Shown: piece by piece, positions 36,402 to 45,730 of the stretch
Layout of the letters: each line of letters starts with the position of its first letter
Numbering within the stretch: the first letter of the stretch is position 1
From: Micromonospora vinacea
GTDB taxonomy: Bacteria > Actinomycetota > Actinomycetes > Mycobacteriales > Micromonosporaceae
Assembly (NCBI RefSeq): GCF_015751785.1
Contig: NZ_JADOTY010000001.1
Span: forward strand, 248,001 to 312,000
Length of the DNA: 64,000 nt
Direction: 5' to 3'
Translations under genes and position numbers: made by a program
The notes under the pieces: model-generated
The model's input: the letters and a program-made list of their open reading frames with translations, nothing else
Database searches by the model: none
What the model was told of the DNA's origin: nothing

Positions 36402-37043
36402 TCACTGAACCCGTCGGCGGCGGCGGAACACGAGGCCGGCCGCGAGGGCAGCGAGCAGCACCAAACCGCCAAGCGCCCAGGGCCACCAACGACTGCCGGA
36501 GTCGGACCGCTCCGACGCCGCCGGCACCGTCGAACTGCCGGACGTCGCCGACGTAGGCCCTGCGGAGGGTGCGCCGACGGCGGGCGCGCCAGCCGAGGGC
36601 GACCCGACCGGGCTGGTGCTGGCGGCGGCCGACGGCGAGGCGGACGGGTCCGCCGCGGTGCCGCTGGTCAGGGTGAACCGCACCTCGCCCTTCACCGGAT
36701 GCCCGTCGGACGACGCGAGCTGGTAGCCGACGATGTAGAGCCCCGCGGCGGCCGGCTTGAACGGCACCCGCACCCGGCTGCCGTCGAAGGCGGGAGTCCC
36801 GCCAGCGACCACATTGTCCGGTCCGGTTATTGTGATCTTCGTCGAAGCCGGTGACGGCTTGGCGAGGAACCGCAGTTCGATCCGGGCAGGTGCCGTCGCC
36901 ACGCGGGCGCCGTTGCGCGGGTCGCTGCCGGTCAGCTCGTTGTGGGCGGCGGCTGGTGTCGCCGGCACCAGAAACGACACACCGAACGCCACGCCGAGCA
37001 CCACTGGCATGACCCGCACCGTACGTGTAACCCTGCCCCCCAT
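36402..37043 (-). CDS. copC: CopC-domain copper-binding protein with C-terminal anchor
   Basis: This 213-residue protein has a signal peptide ending PAAA, then His34 as the mature N-terminal residue (HNELTGSDPRNGA), the histidine of the CopC Cu(II) site. The second site residue lies in SSDGHPVKGEVRF near 120. A long Ser/Pro/Ala linker (about 130-180) leads to a membrane helix and a basic tail, so the domain is anchored outside the cell. No CopD fusion is present. GGAGGGG lies just before the ATG. Confidence 0.88.
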   Translation of the reverse strand: MGGRVTRTVRVMPVVLGVAFGVSFLVPATPAAAHNELTGSDPRNGARVATAPARIELRFLAKPSPASTKITITGPDNVVAGGTPAFDGSRVRVPFKPAAAGLYIVGYQLASSDGHPVKGEVRFTLTSGTAADPSASPSAAASTSPVGSPSAGAPAVGAPSAGPTSATSGSSTVPAASERSDSGSRWWPWALGGLVLLAALAAGLVFRRRRRVQ

Positions 37044-37262
37044 GAACCCCTCCGTAAGGGTACGATCCGCCCGCTGATCAAACGGCTCCTCATTAGTCGA
37101 GCAGAGATCGCAGATAGTTCCAATTAGTGTTCCAAAAGCTGCAACTCATCGACGTTCTGCGGAGTCTGTAGGAGTGGACGCGACCATCTGGTCGATGCCG
37201 CACCGGCAGGTCGGTCCGGACGTCACGACGAAGCCATCCATCGAACGGGGCGAGGAGGCGGG

Positions 37263-37913
37263 ATGGTCCGACACATGAGGCGGTTGGCCGCCGTGTTGGC
37301 GGGCACGCTGGCGGCGGCGCTGCTGACGCTGGGCACCGCTGGTTCGGCCTCGGCGGCGCCGAAGCCGGCACCCGCCGGAGTGGACATCACCGGCACGGGA
37401 CTGTCCGCGCCGCTGCGGATGCACGCGGACAAGGAGCCGGCCCTCGTGGGCGCGGTCATCGACCAGGTCAACTTCCTCGCTCGCACCGGCATGCCGACCG
37501 GTCCGAAGGCTGCCAACCTCGGTCCGAAATACACTGTCGTGGTGCTCGCCGGCGAGACGCCGAAACAGACCTACGACCTCTATCCCAAGGCGATCGGCGG
37601 CCCGCGTGTCTACCGGCCGGCGAAGCAGCCGGACGGCCGCAAGACCAGCGCCGGCTGGTTCCTGGGGCGGCTCAGCATGTCCGAGACCCTGCGCACCGCC
37701 GGTGTGCCGCTGGAGCGGCAGTTCGACACTGTCAGCGGCGGCGCGGGCGGCGGCGAGCGGGTGCTCCCGGAGGACACGCTCGACCCGGCGAAGGACCTCG
37801 ACGAGGCGCTCGGCGACCTGCAACGCCTACTGCTGCTCAACATCGGCGTGATGCTGACCATCACCGTCGGCCTCGCCGGAATCGCCCTGCTGATCCGCCG
37901 CCGCACTCGCTGA
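37263..37913 (+). CDS. Hypothetical exported protein with C-terminal membrane helix
   Basis: This 216-residue protein has a signal peptide (residues 1-32, ending GSASAAP), an extracytoplasmic domain with KYTVVVLAGETPKQTYDLYPKA-type segments, and a C-terminal helix near 190-210 followed by RRRTR. No family is recognised. AGGAGG precedes the ATG with short spacing. The stop codon lies in the first unit of a 17 bp tandem repeat that runs past the gene end. Confidence 0.68.
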   Translation: MVRHMRRLAAVLAGTLAAALLTLGTAGSASAAPKPAPAGVDITGTGLSAPLRMHADKEPALVGAVIDQVNFLARTGMPTGPKAANLGPKYTVVVLAGETPKQTYDLYPKAIGGPRVYRPAKQPDGRKTSAGWFLGRLSMSETLRTAGVPLERQFDTVSGGAGGGERVLPEDTLDPAKDLDEALGDLQRLLLLNIGVMLTITVGLAGIALLIRRRTR

Positions 37914-37964
37914 CCCGACACACTCGCTGAGCCGACGCACTCGCTGATCAGCGAGTGCGTCGGC
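37904..37964. repeat. 17 bp tandem repeat over a stop codon, ending in a 34 bp perfect palindrome
   Basis: Three head-to-tail units beginning CACTCGCTGA (37904, 37921, 37938) include the gene's own stop codon in the first. The third leads into a perfect 34 bp palindrome (37931-37964, centre TGATCA). It likely serves as a terminator and looks like a recent duplication of the gene end. Confidence 0.8.
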
Positions 37965-38594
37965 GGTGGTCAGCACCAGCGACGCGGTGGGCGTTCCCGG
38001 CGGGTGGCCCGTGGCCGCGGCCGGACCGCGCCATGCCGATGCGCCCCGGCCCAGCCGGGAAGTTCACTGAGGCAACCAGCGGGAACGTCCGAGTCGGGCT
38101 CGGCGGGACCGGCGGGCTCGGCGGAGCGCTGACGCGGGATGTCCTCGTCGGCCCGGCCGGCGAGCGGCTCCACCGGGTGCGATGGTGCGCCACCGACCGC
38201 CCGGCGGTGCTTGCCAGCCGCCTGCGGGTCGTGGTGTCCCGGCCGGCAGGGCTCGCCCTGGGCGCAGCCGTGCTCGGCCTCCCCGTGCGCCATCCCCGGT
38301 CTCCTCACGCTCGTCCCACCCTCGGGTGCTCTCCCCGAGGTGCCCTGTCACCGTACTGGCCGGGACCGACGGGCCGCGCGCAGCGTACCCGGGGTCCCGG
38401 CCGGCCGGTCCGCGAAGACGCCGCTGAGCGCGGGGCCCGGTTACGCAGTTCACAGCTTCTTTCCGCGCCGTTCACCCGGCGCGTCACGGCCGAGGGCGCA
38501 CCGGCTGCGGGGAGCGGTCCGGGTACCCCTTTCGGCGCATGGCGGTGCGGTCGAGGTCCTCCCCCGGTCGGAGTTGGGCGGGCGACGGCTGTGG
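37965..38594. other. 630-base gap without a supported gene
   Basis: GC-rich DNA with open frames on both strands (for example plus 37955-38650 and minus 37970-38308), none with a ribosome binding site, a -10 box at the right distance, or recognisable domain content. No RNA gene was recognised. It may be a decayed gene. Confidence 0.35.
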
Positions 38595-38606
38595 TGGGAT
38601 CGGGGC

Positions 38607-39791
38607 ATGCGTCCGCCACCATGGCTCGACTCCGGCACCCTCGGCCGTGACCTCGTGCTGGCCGGTGCGTCGCTGGCCGGCGGCCTGGTGCTCTACACCC
38701 TGGGTTGGCAACCGCAGGTCCGTCCGGACGCTGACGTGCCGTCGGCGTTGTTCCTGCCGCCGCTGCTGGCGGTCTGCGTCGCCGTCGGCCTGCGGCGGGT
38801 CGCACCGCGCGCCAGCCTGGCCGTGGGGACCGGCGCGCTGGTGGTCGACACGGCGCTGGGCAGTTCGCTGGGCACGCTCCTGGTCTACACGCAGGTGCTC
38901 TACGACGCCTGCGTGTACGGCCCGTCCCGGCTGTGGCGGTGGTTGCTGCGGATCACCGTGGCGCTGAGCCTGATCGGGGTGGTCGTCGGTGTGCTCGTGC
39001 ACGGTCAGTGGAGCGGGGCGGCGCTCGGGGTGCTGGTGGTGCTCGTCGGGCTGCTGCCGGTGCTGACCGGCATCAGTGTTCGGCAGTACCGCGACCAGGC
39101 CGCCGCCGAGCGGGCGCGGGCCGAACAGACCGCCCGGTTGGTGGAGTTGGACCGTCGGCAGGCGGTCAGCGCCGAGCGGGCCCGGATGGCCCGGGAGCTG
39201 CACGACGTGGTCGCGAACCACCTGAGCGCGGTGGCCATCCACGCCACCGCCGTGCTCTCCGTGCCGGGGTTGGATCGCGGGCAGGTGGAGTCGGCGTTGC
39301 GGGTGATCAGGGAGAGCAGCGTGCAGGGGCTGGCGGAGATGCGGCAGATGATCGAGGTGCTGCGCGAGCCCGGGACCAGCGCCGGGCCGGGTACGCCGGA
39401 GGTGGTCACCGCGCGGCTGGCCGAGGCGGACGGACTGGTCGAGCGGGCTCGGGCGGCCGGCCTCGCGGTGCGGGTCCGGACCGACGGCACGCCGGGCGCA
39501 CTGCCGGTGGGGGTGGACCTCGCCGCGTACCGGATCGTGCAGGAGTCGCTGACGAACGCGCTCAAGCACGGTACGGGTGAGGCGGAGCTGACGATCGCGT
39601 ACCGGCCGGCCGAGGTGGTGCTGACTGTGGAGAACCCGGTCCGGCGGGGCGGTGCCGGCCTGCCGGGCGCCGGGGCCGGGCTGATCGGTATGCGGGAGCG
39701 GGCCACCCTGCTGGCCGGCCGATTCACCGCCGGGCCGCACGACGGTCGCTGGCGGGTGCGGGCGGCCCTGCCCACCGGGGAGGTCGGGTGA
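38607..39791 (+). CDS. NarL-type sensor histidine kinase
   Basis: This 394-residue protein has five membrane helices in the first 155 residues with almost no external loop. A coiled segment and the HisKA_3 dimerisation helix ARMARELHDVVANHLSAVAI follow, with the phosphorylated His199. The ATPase domain has QESLTNALKHG near 312 and GAGLIGMRERATLL near 352. TGGGAT six bases before ATG 38607 supports a leaderless start. It overlaps the response regulator by four bases (GTGA). Confidence 0.92.
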   Translation: MRPPPWLDSGTLGRDLVLAGASLAGGLVLYTLGWQPQVRPDADVPSALFLPPLLAVCVAVGLRRVAPRASLAVGTGALVVDTALGSSLGTLLVYTQVLYDACVYGPSRLWRWLLRITVALSLIGVVVGVLVHGQWSGAALGVLVVLVGLLPVLTGISVRQYRDQAAAERARAEQTARLVELDRRQAVSAERARMARELHDVVANHLSAVAIHATAVLSVPGLDRGQVESALRVIRESSVQGLAEMRQMIEVLREPGTSAGPGTPEVVTARLAEADGLVERARAAGLAVRVRTDGTPGALPVGVDLAAYRIVQESLTNALKHGTGEAELTIAYRPAEVVLTVENPVRRGGAGLPGAGAGLIGMRERATLLAGRFTAGPHDGRWRVRAALPTGEVG

Positions 39792-40489
39792 CCGGGCCGG
39801 CGCGGCCACCGGACACCGCGGGCGTGGCGACGGTACGGGTGGTGCTCGCCGACGACCAACCGGCGGTACGGGCCGGACTGGCACTGATTTTGAACGGCTC
39901 ACCGGGTGTCGAGGTGGTCGGTGAGGCGGCCGACGGCGACGCCGCGGTGCGCCTGTGCCGGGAGTTGCGCCCCGACGTGGCGGTGCTGGATGTGCGGATG
40001 CCGCACCGGGACGGGATCTCCGCGACCCGGGCGATCGTCGGCGACGGGCTCGCCGACGTGCTGGTGCTCACCACCTTCGACCTCGACGAGTACGTCTTCG
40101 GGGCGTTGCGGGCCGGCGCGGCCGGGTTCCTGCTCAAGGACACCGACGCCGACGGCCTGGTCAGCGCGGTGCGGACGGTGGCGCGGGGCGACGGGTTCAT
40201 CGCGCCCACCGTGACCCGCCGGCTGATCACCGCGTTCGCGGCCACCGCGCCCGGCGCGTCGGCGGACGCCCGGGCCGCGTTGGGCACCCTCACCCCGCGC
40301 GAGCGTGACGTGCTGGCCTGCCTCGGGTTGGGCCTGTCCAACCAGCAGATCGCCGACCGGCTGGTGCTGGCGGAGAGCACCACCAAGACCCACGTGAGCC
40401 GGATCCTGGCGAAGTTGGACCTGCGCAGTCGGGTGCAGGCCGCGATCCTGGCCCAGGAGGTGGGTCTGCCCCCTCCCCCGCAGCCGTGA
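39788..40489 (+). CDS. NarL/FixJ-type response regulator
   Basis: This 233-residue protein has a receiver domain starting VRVVLADDQPAVRAGL with phosphorylated Asp68 in AVLDVRMP, and a LuxR-type helix-turn-helix (LTPRERDVLACLGLGLSNQQ then VSRILAKL). It is co-translated with its kinase. The signal is unknown; a kinase with only membrane helices often senses the membrane itself or a lipid-soluble compound. Confidence 0.93.
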   Translation: MTGPARPPDTAGVATVRVVLADDQPAVRAGLALILNGSPGVEVVGEAADGDAAVRLCRELRPDVAVLDVRMPHRDGISATRAIVGDGLADVLVLTTFDLDEYVFGALRAGAAGFLLKDTDADGLVSAVRTVARGDGFIAPTVTRRLITAFAATAPGASADARAALGTLTPRERDVLACLGLGLSNQQIADRLVLAESTTKTHVSRILAKLDLRSRVQAAILAQEVGLPPPPQP

Positions 40490-40562
40490 GACGGGCGCCG
40501 ACGCTGGCCGGCGGACCGGTGCCGGCGTGGTTGGCCTGCTCACGACGTGTCAGGCTAGGGCG

Positions 40563-41828
40563 GTGAGCACGCCGGGCGGTGGGGAGCTGTCGGCCACGCT
40601 GCGCCGGATCGAACGATCGGCGGGGGCGTTGGCCACCTCCAGCGTGGCCCGGATGGACGAGACGCTGCCCTGGTTCCGGGCGCTGCCCGCCGACCAGCGT
40701 TCCTGGGTGATGCTGGTCGCCCAGGCGGGCGCGAGGTCGTTGGTGCAGTGGCTGCGCGAGGGCGGCGGCACGGCGGACAGCACCCAGGAGGTCTCGGACG
40801 AGGTCTTCGCCGCCGCCCCGCAGGCGCTGGCCCGGTCGATCACCCTCCAGCAGACCGTCGCGTTGATCAAGGTGACCATCGACGTGGTCGAGGAGCAGGT
40901 GTCGCACCTGGCCGCCGAGGGCGAGGAGCAGCAGCTACGCGAGGCGGTGCTGCGCTTCTCCCGGGAGATCGCGTTCTCCGCCGCCCGGGTGTACGCACGG
41001 GCCGCCGAGTCGCGCGGCGCCTGGGACGCCCGGTTGCAGGCGCTGCTGGTCGACGCGCTGTTGCGCGGTGACTCGCCGGACGTCCTGGCCAGTCGGGCCG
41101 CCGCGCTGGGCTGGGCGGACGCGCCGCCGGTGGCGGTGGCGGTCGGCCGGTCGCCCGGCGGTGAGGTCTCCGCGGTGCTGCACGTGGTCTACCGGCAGGC
41201 CCGCCGGATCGGCGTGGAGGTGATCGGCGGCGTCCACGGCGACCGGCTGGTGATCGTGCTCGGCGGCGCACCGGACCCGCTGACCGCTACCGCGAAGCTG
41301 CTGGGCGCGTTCGGGGACGGCCCGGTGGTGGTCGGTCCCGCCGTACCGAGCCTGGACGAGGCGACCGAGTCGGCGCGGGCCGCGCTCTCCGGTTTTCGGG
41401 CCGCCCCGGCCTGGCCCAGCGCACCCCGACCGGTGCCGGCCGCGGACCTGCTGCCGGAGCGGGCGCTCGCCGGCGACGCGGAGGCCCGTCGGCGGCTCCG
41501 TCACGATGTGTACGCGACACTGGTGCGCGCCGGTGGGGAACTGCTGGCGACCCTGGACGCCTTCCTGGCCGCCGGTGGCACGCTGGAGAGCGCGGCCCGG
41601 GCGCTGTTCGTGCACCCGAACACGGTGCGTTACCGTTTGCGCCGGATCGCCGAGGTGACAGGGTTCTCGCCGCTGTCGCCGCGGGACGCGTTCGCCCTTC
41701 AGGTCGCGCTGACAGTGGGTCGGTTGGACCCGGTCGCCCCGCTCGCCTCGCCGGTCCCGACTCAGACAATCACCCCGGGCAGCCGGAAATCTGCCCAAAC
41801 CGAGGATGATCCCCGCCGATCTTTGTAG
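40563..41828 (+). CDS. fasR: PucR-type regulator of fatty acid synthesis (FasR-like)
   Basis: This 421-residue protein has a central GGDEF-like/CdaR region and a C-terminal PucR helix-turn-helix (AARALFVHPNTVRYRLRRI near 360). In Streptomyces coelicolor the same gene directly before fabD is FasR, an activator of the fabDHPF operon. The identical order here supports the same role. CAGGCT six bases before GTG 40563 supports a leaderless start. The last codons overlap the promoter of the fab operon. Confidence 0.88.
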   Translation: MSTPGGGELSATLRRIERSAGALATSSVARMDETLPWFRALPADQRSWVMLVAQAGARSLVQWLREGGGTADSTQEVSDEVFAAAPQALARSITLQQTVALIKVTIDVVEEQVSHLAAEGEEQQLREAVLRFSREIAFSAARVYARAAESRGAWDARLQALLVDALLRGDSPDVLASRAAALGWADAPPVAVAVGRSPGGEVSAVLHVVYRQARRIGVEVIGGVHGDRLVIVLGGAPDPLTATAKLLGAFGDGPVVVGPAVPSLDEATESARAALSGFRAAPAWPSAPRPVPAADLLPERALAGDAEARRRLRHDVYATLVRAGGELLATLDAFLAAGGTLESAARALFVHPNTVRYRLRRIAEVTGFSPLSPRDAFALQVALTVGRLDPVAPLASPVPTQTITPGSRKSAQTEDDPRRSL

Positions 41829-41851
41829 GAAACCTCCAAAGGTCCTAGTGT
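41822..41851 (+). promoter_or_regulatory. fab operon promoter with FasR-like palindrome
   Basis: TTGTAG (41823-41828), 17 bases, then TAGTGT (41846-41851) form a good -35/-10 pair. The -35 box contains the fasR stop codon. Over it lies TTTGTAGGAAACCTCCAAA (41822-41840), a near-perfect inverted repeat and the likely regulator site. Confidence 0.62.
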
Positions 41852-41906
41852 GGTTTGGTCGAAGGCGGCACCGCGTTACCCGCCTTTATCCGGGAGAGTC
41901 ATAGGC

Positions 41907-42833
41907 GTGCTCGCCGTACTTAGTCCCGGCCAGGGTTCTCAGAAACCCGGCTTCCTGACCCCCTGGCTCGACCTGACCGGCACCGAGGCGCGACTGCGCG
42001 AGTGGTCGGCGTTGGCCGGGGTCGACCTGCTGCACCTGGGCACCGCCGCCGACGCCGACGAGATCAAGGACACCGCCCGCACCCAGCCGTTGCTGGTCGC
42101 CGCGGCGCTGCTCGCGGCCGAGCACCTGCCGCTGGACGGCATTGCGCTCACCGCCGGCCACAGCGTCGGCGAGCTGGGTGCCGCCGCGCTGGCCGGTGTG
42201 CTGTCGGCCGACGCCGCGATCACCCTGGCCGGCGTACGCGGCCGGGAGATGGCCGCGGCGTGCGCGCTGGAGCCGACCGGAATGGCCGCGGTGCTCGGCG
42301 GCGACCCCGACGAGGTGATCGCCGCGATCGAGGCGAACGGGCTCTACCCGGCCAACCGCAACGGCGCCGGGCAGATCGTCGCCGCTGGCGCCCTGGACGG
42401 GCTCGACAAGCTCGCCGCCGCGCCGCCCGCCCGGACCCGGATCATCCGGCTCCAGGTGGCTGGCGCGTTCCACACGCCGTACATGGCTCCGGCCGAGACC
42501 GCGCTCGCCGCGGAGGCCGCCGGAATCACCCCCGCCGACCCGGCCCGGACCCTGCTGTCGAACCTCGACGGCACCGCTGTCGACGACGGCGCGGCCATGG
42601 TTCAGCGCCTCGTCCGTCAGGTCACCGCGCCGGTGCGCTGGGACCTGTGCATGCGTACGCTGGCCGACCTCGGGGTCACCGGCGTGATCGAACTGCCCCC
42701 GGCCGGCACCCTCGCCGGCCTGGTCAAGCGGGAACTCAAGGGCGACGGCGCCCCGGAGATCGTCACCCTCAACACCCCGGACGACCTGCCGGCCGCACGG
42801 GACCTGATCGCCCGTATCGGAGGTCGTTCATGA
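41907..42833 (+). CDS. fabD: Malonyl-CoA:ACP transacylase
   Basis: This 308-residue enzyme has LSPGQGSQKPG at the N-terminus and the nucleophile elbow GHSVGELGAAAL (Ser near residue 92). The catalytic His lies in VAGAFHTPYMAP near 190. It loads malonate on acyl carrier protein for FAS II. GTG 41907 was chosen since it places the GQGSQ motif at the usual distance; the upstream frame has no support. Its stop overlaps fabH as ATGA. Confidence 0.95.
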   Translation: MLAVLSPGQGSQKPGFLTPWLDLTGTEARLREWSALAGVDLLHLGTAADADEIKDTARTQPLLVAAALLAAEHLPLDGIALTAGHSVGELGAAALAGVLSADAAITLAGVRGREMAAACALEPTGMAAVLGGDPDEVIAAIEANGLYPANRNGAGQIVAAGALDGLDKLAAAPPARTRIIRLQVAGAFHTPYMAPAETALAAEAAGITPADPARTLLSNLDGTAVDDGAAMVQRLVRQVTAPVRWDLCMRTLADLGVTGVIELPPAGTLAGLVKRELKGDGAPEIVTLNTPDDLPAARDLIARIGGRS

Positions 42834-43774
42834 CTGGCAGTCGCATCGTCTCGATGGGGCACTACCAGCCCTCCCGGGTGGTGACCAACGACGACATCGC
42901 CCAGCTCGTCGACACCAACGACGAGTGGATCCGCGACCGGGTCGGCATCGTCAGCCGGCGGATCGCCGACAGCGAGACGGTCGCCGACATGGCCGCCGCG
43001 GCCGCCGGCAAGGCGCTGGCCAACTCGGGCCTGACCGCCGCCGACATCGACCTGGTCGTGGTCGCCACCTGCTCCTCCATCGACCGCAGCCCCAACGTGG
43101 CCTGCCGGGTCGCCGCCAAGCTGGGCATCACCGCGCCGGGCGCGTTCGACCTCAACACCGCCTGCTCGGGCTTCGCCTACGCGCTGGGCACCGTCGACCA
43201 CGCCATCCGGGCCGGGGCGTCGCGCAACGCGATCGTCATCGGTGCGGAGAAGCTGTCCGACTTCACCGACTGGACCGACCGCTCCACCTGCATCATCTTC
43301 GCGGACGGGGCCGGTGCCGCGGTGGTCTCCGCCACCGCCGACGACGAGCCGACCGGAATCGGCCCGGTCGTCTGGGGTTCGGTGCCGGACAAGAGCGACG
43401 CGGTCCGCATCGAGGGTTGGCGCCCGTACATCCAGCAGGAGGGTCAGGCGGTCTTCCGCTGGGCCACCACCGCGATCGCGCCCCTGGCGCTCCAGGCCTG
43501 CGAGCGGGCCGGGGTCGACCCGTCGGAGCTGGCCGCTTTCGTGCCGCACCAGGCCAACGCCCGGATCATCGACGGCATCGCCAAGCGGCTCAACATCCCC
43601 GACGCGATCATCGCGAAGGACATCGTCGAGTCCGGCAACACCTCCGCGGCGAGCGTGCCGCTGGCCCTTTCCAAGCTGGTCGAGCGCCGGGAGGTGCCCT
43701 CGGGCGCGCCGGTGCTGCTGTTCGGCTTCGGCGGTGGCCTGACCTACGCCGGTCAGGTCGTCCGCTGCCCCTGA
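42830..43774 (+). CDS. fabH: 3-oxoacyl-ACP synthase III
   Basis: This 314-residue thiolase-fold enzyme has the catalytic triad Cys (NTACSGF near 111), His (HQANARI near 240) and Asn (SGNTSAAS near 270). It starts fatty acid chains from acyl-CoA; actinobacterial FabH enzymes prefer branched primers, which is inferred here. GGAGG is placed just before the ATG inside fabD. It is the second gene of the fab operon. Confidence 0.96.
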   Translation: MTGSRIVSMGHYQPSRVVTNDDIAQLVDTNDEWIRDRVGIVSRRIADSETVADMAAAAAGKALANSGLTAADIDLVVVATCSSIDRSPNVACRVAAKLGITAPGAFDLNTACSGFAYALGTVDHAIRAGASRNAIVIGAEKLSDFTDWTDRSTCIIFADGAGAAVVSATADDEPTGIGPVVWGSVPDKSDAVRIEGWRPYIQQEGQAVFRWATTAIAPLALQACERAGVDPSELAAFVPHQANARIIDGIAKRLNIPDAIIAKDIVESGNTSAASVPLALSKLVERREVPSGAPVLLFGFGGGLTYAGQVVRCP

Positions 43775-43859
43775 TGACCCCCTCGGGCGCGTACGCGTCG
43801 AGGAGTGGCGGTCGGCGACGCCGACCGCCGGAGAACCCCGATGAAAGGAACCAACCGCA

Positions 43860-44099
43860 ATGACCCGTGACGAGATCACCACCGGCCTCGCCGAGATCCT
43901 CGAAGAGGTTGCCGGAGTGAACCCGGACGACGTGGCCGAGGGGAAGTCCTTCACCGACGACCTCGATGTCGACTCGCTCTCCATGGTGGAGGTCGTTGTC
44001 GCGGCCGAGGAGAAGTTCGGCGTCAAGATCCCGGACAACGAGGTGCAGAACCTCAAGACCGTCGGCGACGCTGTCAGCTACATCGCGGCGCAGTCCTGA
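43860..44099 (+). CDS. acpP: Acyl carrier protein
   Basis: This 79-residue acidic four-helix protein has the phosphopantetheine attachment site DVDSLSMVEVV with Ser39. Having Ser-Met after DSL instead of Asp-x is frequent in actinobacteria. AAAGGAA precedes the ATG at the right distance. It lies between fabH and fabF with 85 and 2 bases of spacing. Confidence 0.96.
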   Translation: MTRDEITTGLAEILEEVAGVNPDDVAEGKSFTDDLDVDSLSMVEVVVAAEEKFGVKIPDNEVQNLKTVGDAVSYIAAQS

Positions 44100-44101
44100 T
44101 C

Positions 44102-45328
44102 ATGAGTCGTCCTGACGTCGTCGTCACCGGGCTCGGCGCGACGACCCCGCTTGGCGGGGACGTCGCGTCGACCTGGGACGCCATGCTCGCCGGCCGCTCC
44201 GGGGTGAGTGCCCTCACCCAGGAGTGGGCCGCGCAACTGCCGGTCCGGATCGCCGCCCAGTTGGCCGTGGAGCCGTCCGAGGTGCTGGACCGGGTCCGCC
44301 TGCGCCGCCTGGACCGTTCCGAGGCGATCGCGATCATCGCGGCGCAGCAGGCCTGGGCGGACGCCGGCCTCGCCGGCTCCGACCTCGACGGCGAGCGGTT
44401 GGCCGTCAGCGTCGGCTCCGGCATCGGCGGTGCCACCACCCTGCTCGCCCAGGACGACATCCTGGAGGCCTCCGGGCCACGGCGGGTGTCCCCGCACACC
44501 ATCCCGATGCTGATGCCGAACGGTCCGGCCGCCTGGGTCGGGCTGGAGCTGGGCGCCAAGGCCGGCGTGCACTCGGTGGCCAGCGCCTGCGCCACCGGCG
44601 CCGAGGCGATCGCCCTCGGCCTGGACATCATCCGTTCCGGCCGGGCCGACGTGGTGGTGGCCGGCGGCACCGAGGCGGTCATCCACCCGCTGCCGATCGC
44701 CGGCTTCAGCTCGATGCGGGCCATGTCGACCCGCAACGACGACCCGGAGCGGGCCTCCCGCCCGTGGGACCGGGGCCGGGACGGCTTCGTCCTCGGCGAG
44801 GGCGCCGGCATCGTGGTGCTGGAGCGGGCCGAGCACGCCGCGGCCCGGGGCGCCCGGGTGTACGCGCGCCTCGCCGGCGCCGGCATCACCTCCGACGCGT
44901 ACGACATCGTGCAGCCGCACGCCGAGGGTGAGGGCGCCATCCGGGCCATCGCCAAGGCGATCGCCGACGCGGACGTGGCGAAGCGGGACATCGTGCACGT
45001 CAACGCGCACGCCACCTCGACCCCGGTCGGGGACATGCTGGAGATCGGCGGGCTGCACAAGGCGCTCGGCGACCACCCGGTGCTGTCCGCGACGAAGTCG
45101 ATGACCGGTCACCTGCTCGGTGCGGCCGGTGCGCTGGAGTCGATCGCCACCATCCTGGCGATCCGCGACAGCGTCGTCCCTCCGACGATCAACCTCGACG
45201 ACCCGGAGCCAGGCCTCACCCTGGATGTCGCCGCGCACAAGGCCCGCCACATGGAGATCCCGGCCGCGTTGAACAACGCGTTCGGCTTCGGCGGCCACAA
45301 CGTGGCGCTCGTCTTCGCTCGTCCCTGA
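44102..45328 (+). CDS. fabF: 3-oxoacyl-ACP synthase II
   Basis: This 408-residue condensing enzyme has the catalytic Cys in VASACATGAEA near 163 and the two histidines in NAHATSTPVGD near 303 and MTGHLLGAAGALES near 337. It elongates acyl-ACP with malonyl-ACP. It starts two bases after the acpP stop and is the last gene before a strong terminator. Confidence 0.96.
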   Translation: MSRPDVVVTGLGATTPLGGDVASTWDAMLAGRSGVSALTQEWAAQLPVRIAAQLAVEPSEVLDRVRLRRLDRSEAIAIIAAQQAWADAGLAGSDLDGERLAVSVGSGIGGATTLLAQDDILEASGPRRVSPHTIPMLMPNGPAAWVGLELGAKAGVHSVASACATGAEAIALGLDIIRSGRADVVVAGGTEAVIHPLPIAGFSSMRAMSTRNDDPERASRPWDRGRDGFVLGEGAGIVVLERAEHAAARGARVYARLAGAGITSDAYDIVQPHAEGEGAIRAIAKAIADADVAKRDIVHVNAHATSTPVGDMLEIGGLHKALGDHPVLSATKSMTGHLLGAAGALESIATILAIRDSVVPPTINLDDPEPGLTLDVAAHKARHMEIPAALNNAFGFGGHNVALVFARP

Positions 45329-45340
45329 GATCCTCCGCAC

Positions 45341-45369
45341 GGGCCCCTCCTCTCATCGAGGAGGGGCCC
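45341..45369. terminator. Two-way terminator after fabF
   Basis: A perfect 12 bp stem (GGGCCCCTCCTC) with a 5-base loop is followed by TTCG. It serves fabF and the convergent small gene at 45380. Confidence 0.85.
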
Positions 45370-45379
45370 TTCGCGTCGT

Positions 45380-45598
45380 TCAGCCCCGGTTGCGGGGGTG
45401 CTGTTTCGCGGTGCGCTCGTTGCCGTGGCGGTAGTTGCCGGTCCAGCGGGCCATCACCAACTGCGGGTCGTCGTCGACCTCGGCCAGGAACTCCGCGGCC
45501 CGAGCGCCGCGCAGCGTGCCGGCGACCCGTCCGTGGTGGGTGATCACCACGGTGCCGTCCGCCCGTTGCGTGTGCCGGAATCCTGCTGCCGCTCCCAT
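45380..45598 (-). CDS. Small conserved hypothetical protein
   Basis: This 72-residue protein begins with RHTQRADGTVVITHHGRVAG, then a helix, and ends MARWTGNYRHGNERTAKQHPRNRG-like; the last 20 residues are basic and rich in Asn, His and Arg. No domain is known to me. CAACCT six bases before the ATG suggests a leaderless mRNA. The basic tail may bind nucleic acid, which is only a guess. Confidence 0.68.
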   Translation of the reverse strand: MGAAAGFRHTQRADGTVVITHHGRVAGTLRGARAAEFLAEVDDDPQLVMARWTGNYRHGNERTAKQHPRNRG

Positions 45599-45730
45599 GG
45601 GGGGAGGTTGTCAGACCGACCGGGGCGGGGCGACCCGATTTCGGTAGGGGGTGCGGCGATCGCGATTGACGTCGGGAGACCCCACGGCTTAGATGGGCCG
45701 ACTGAAGATCGACTGACGGGGATCACCACC

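Noticed and set aside
37955-38650. Plus-strand open frame in the gap before the histidine kinase
   Set aside because: No start signal or domain; both strands are equally open, as expected from GC content.
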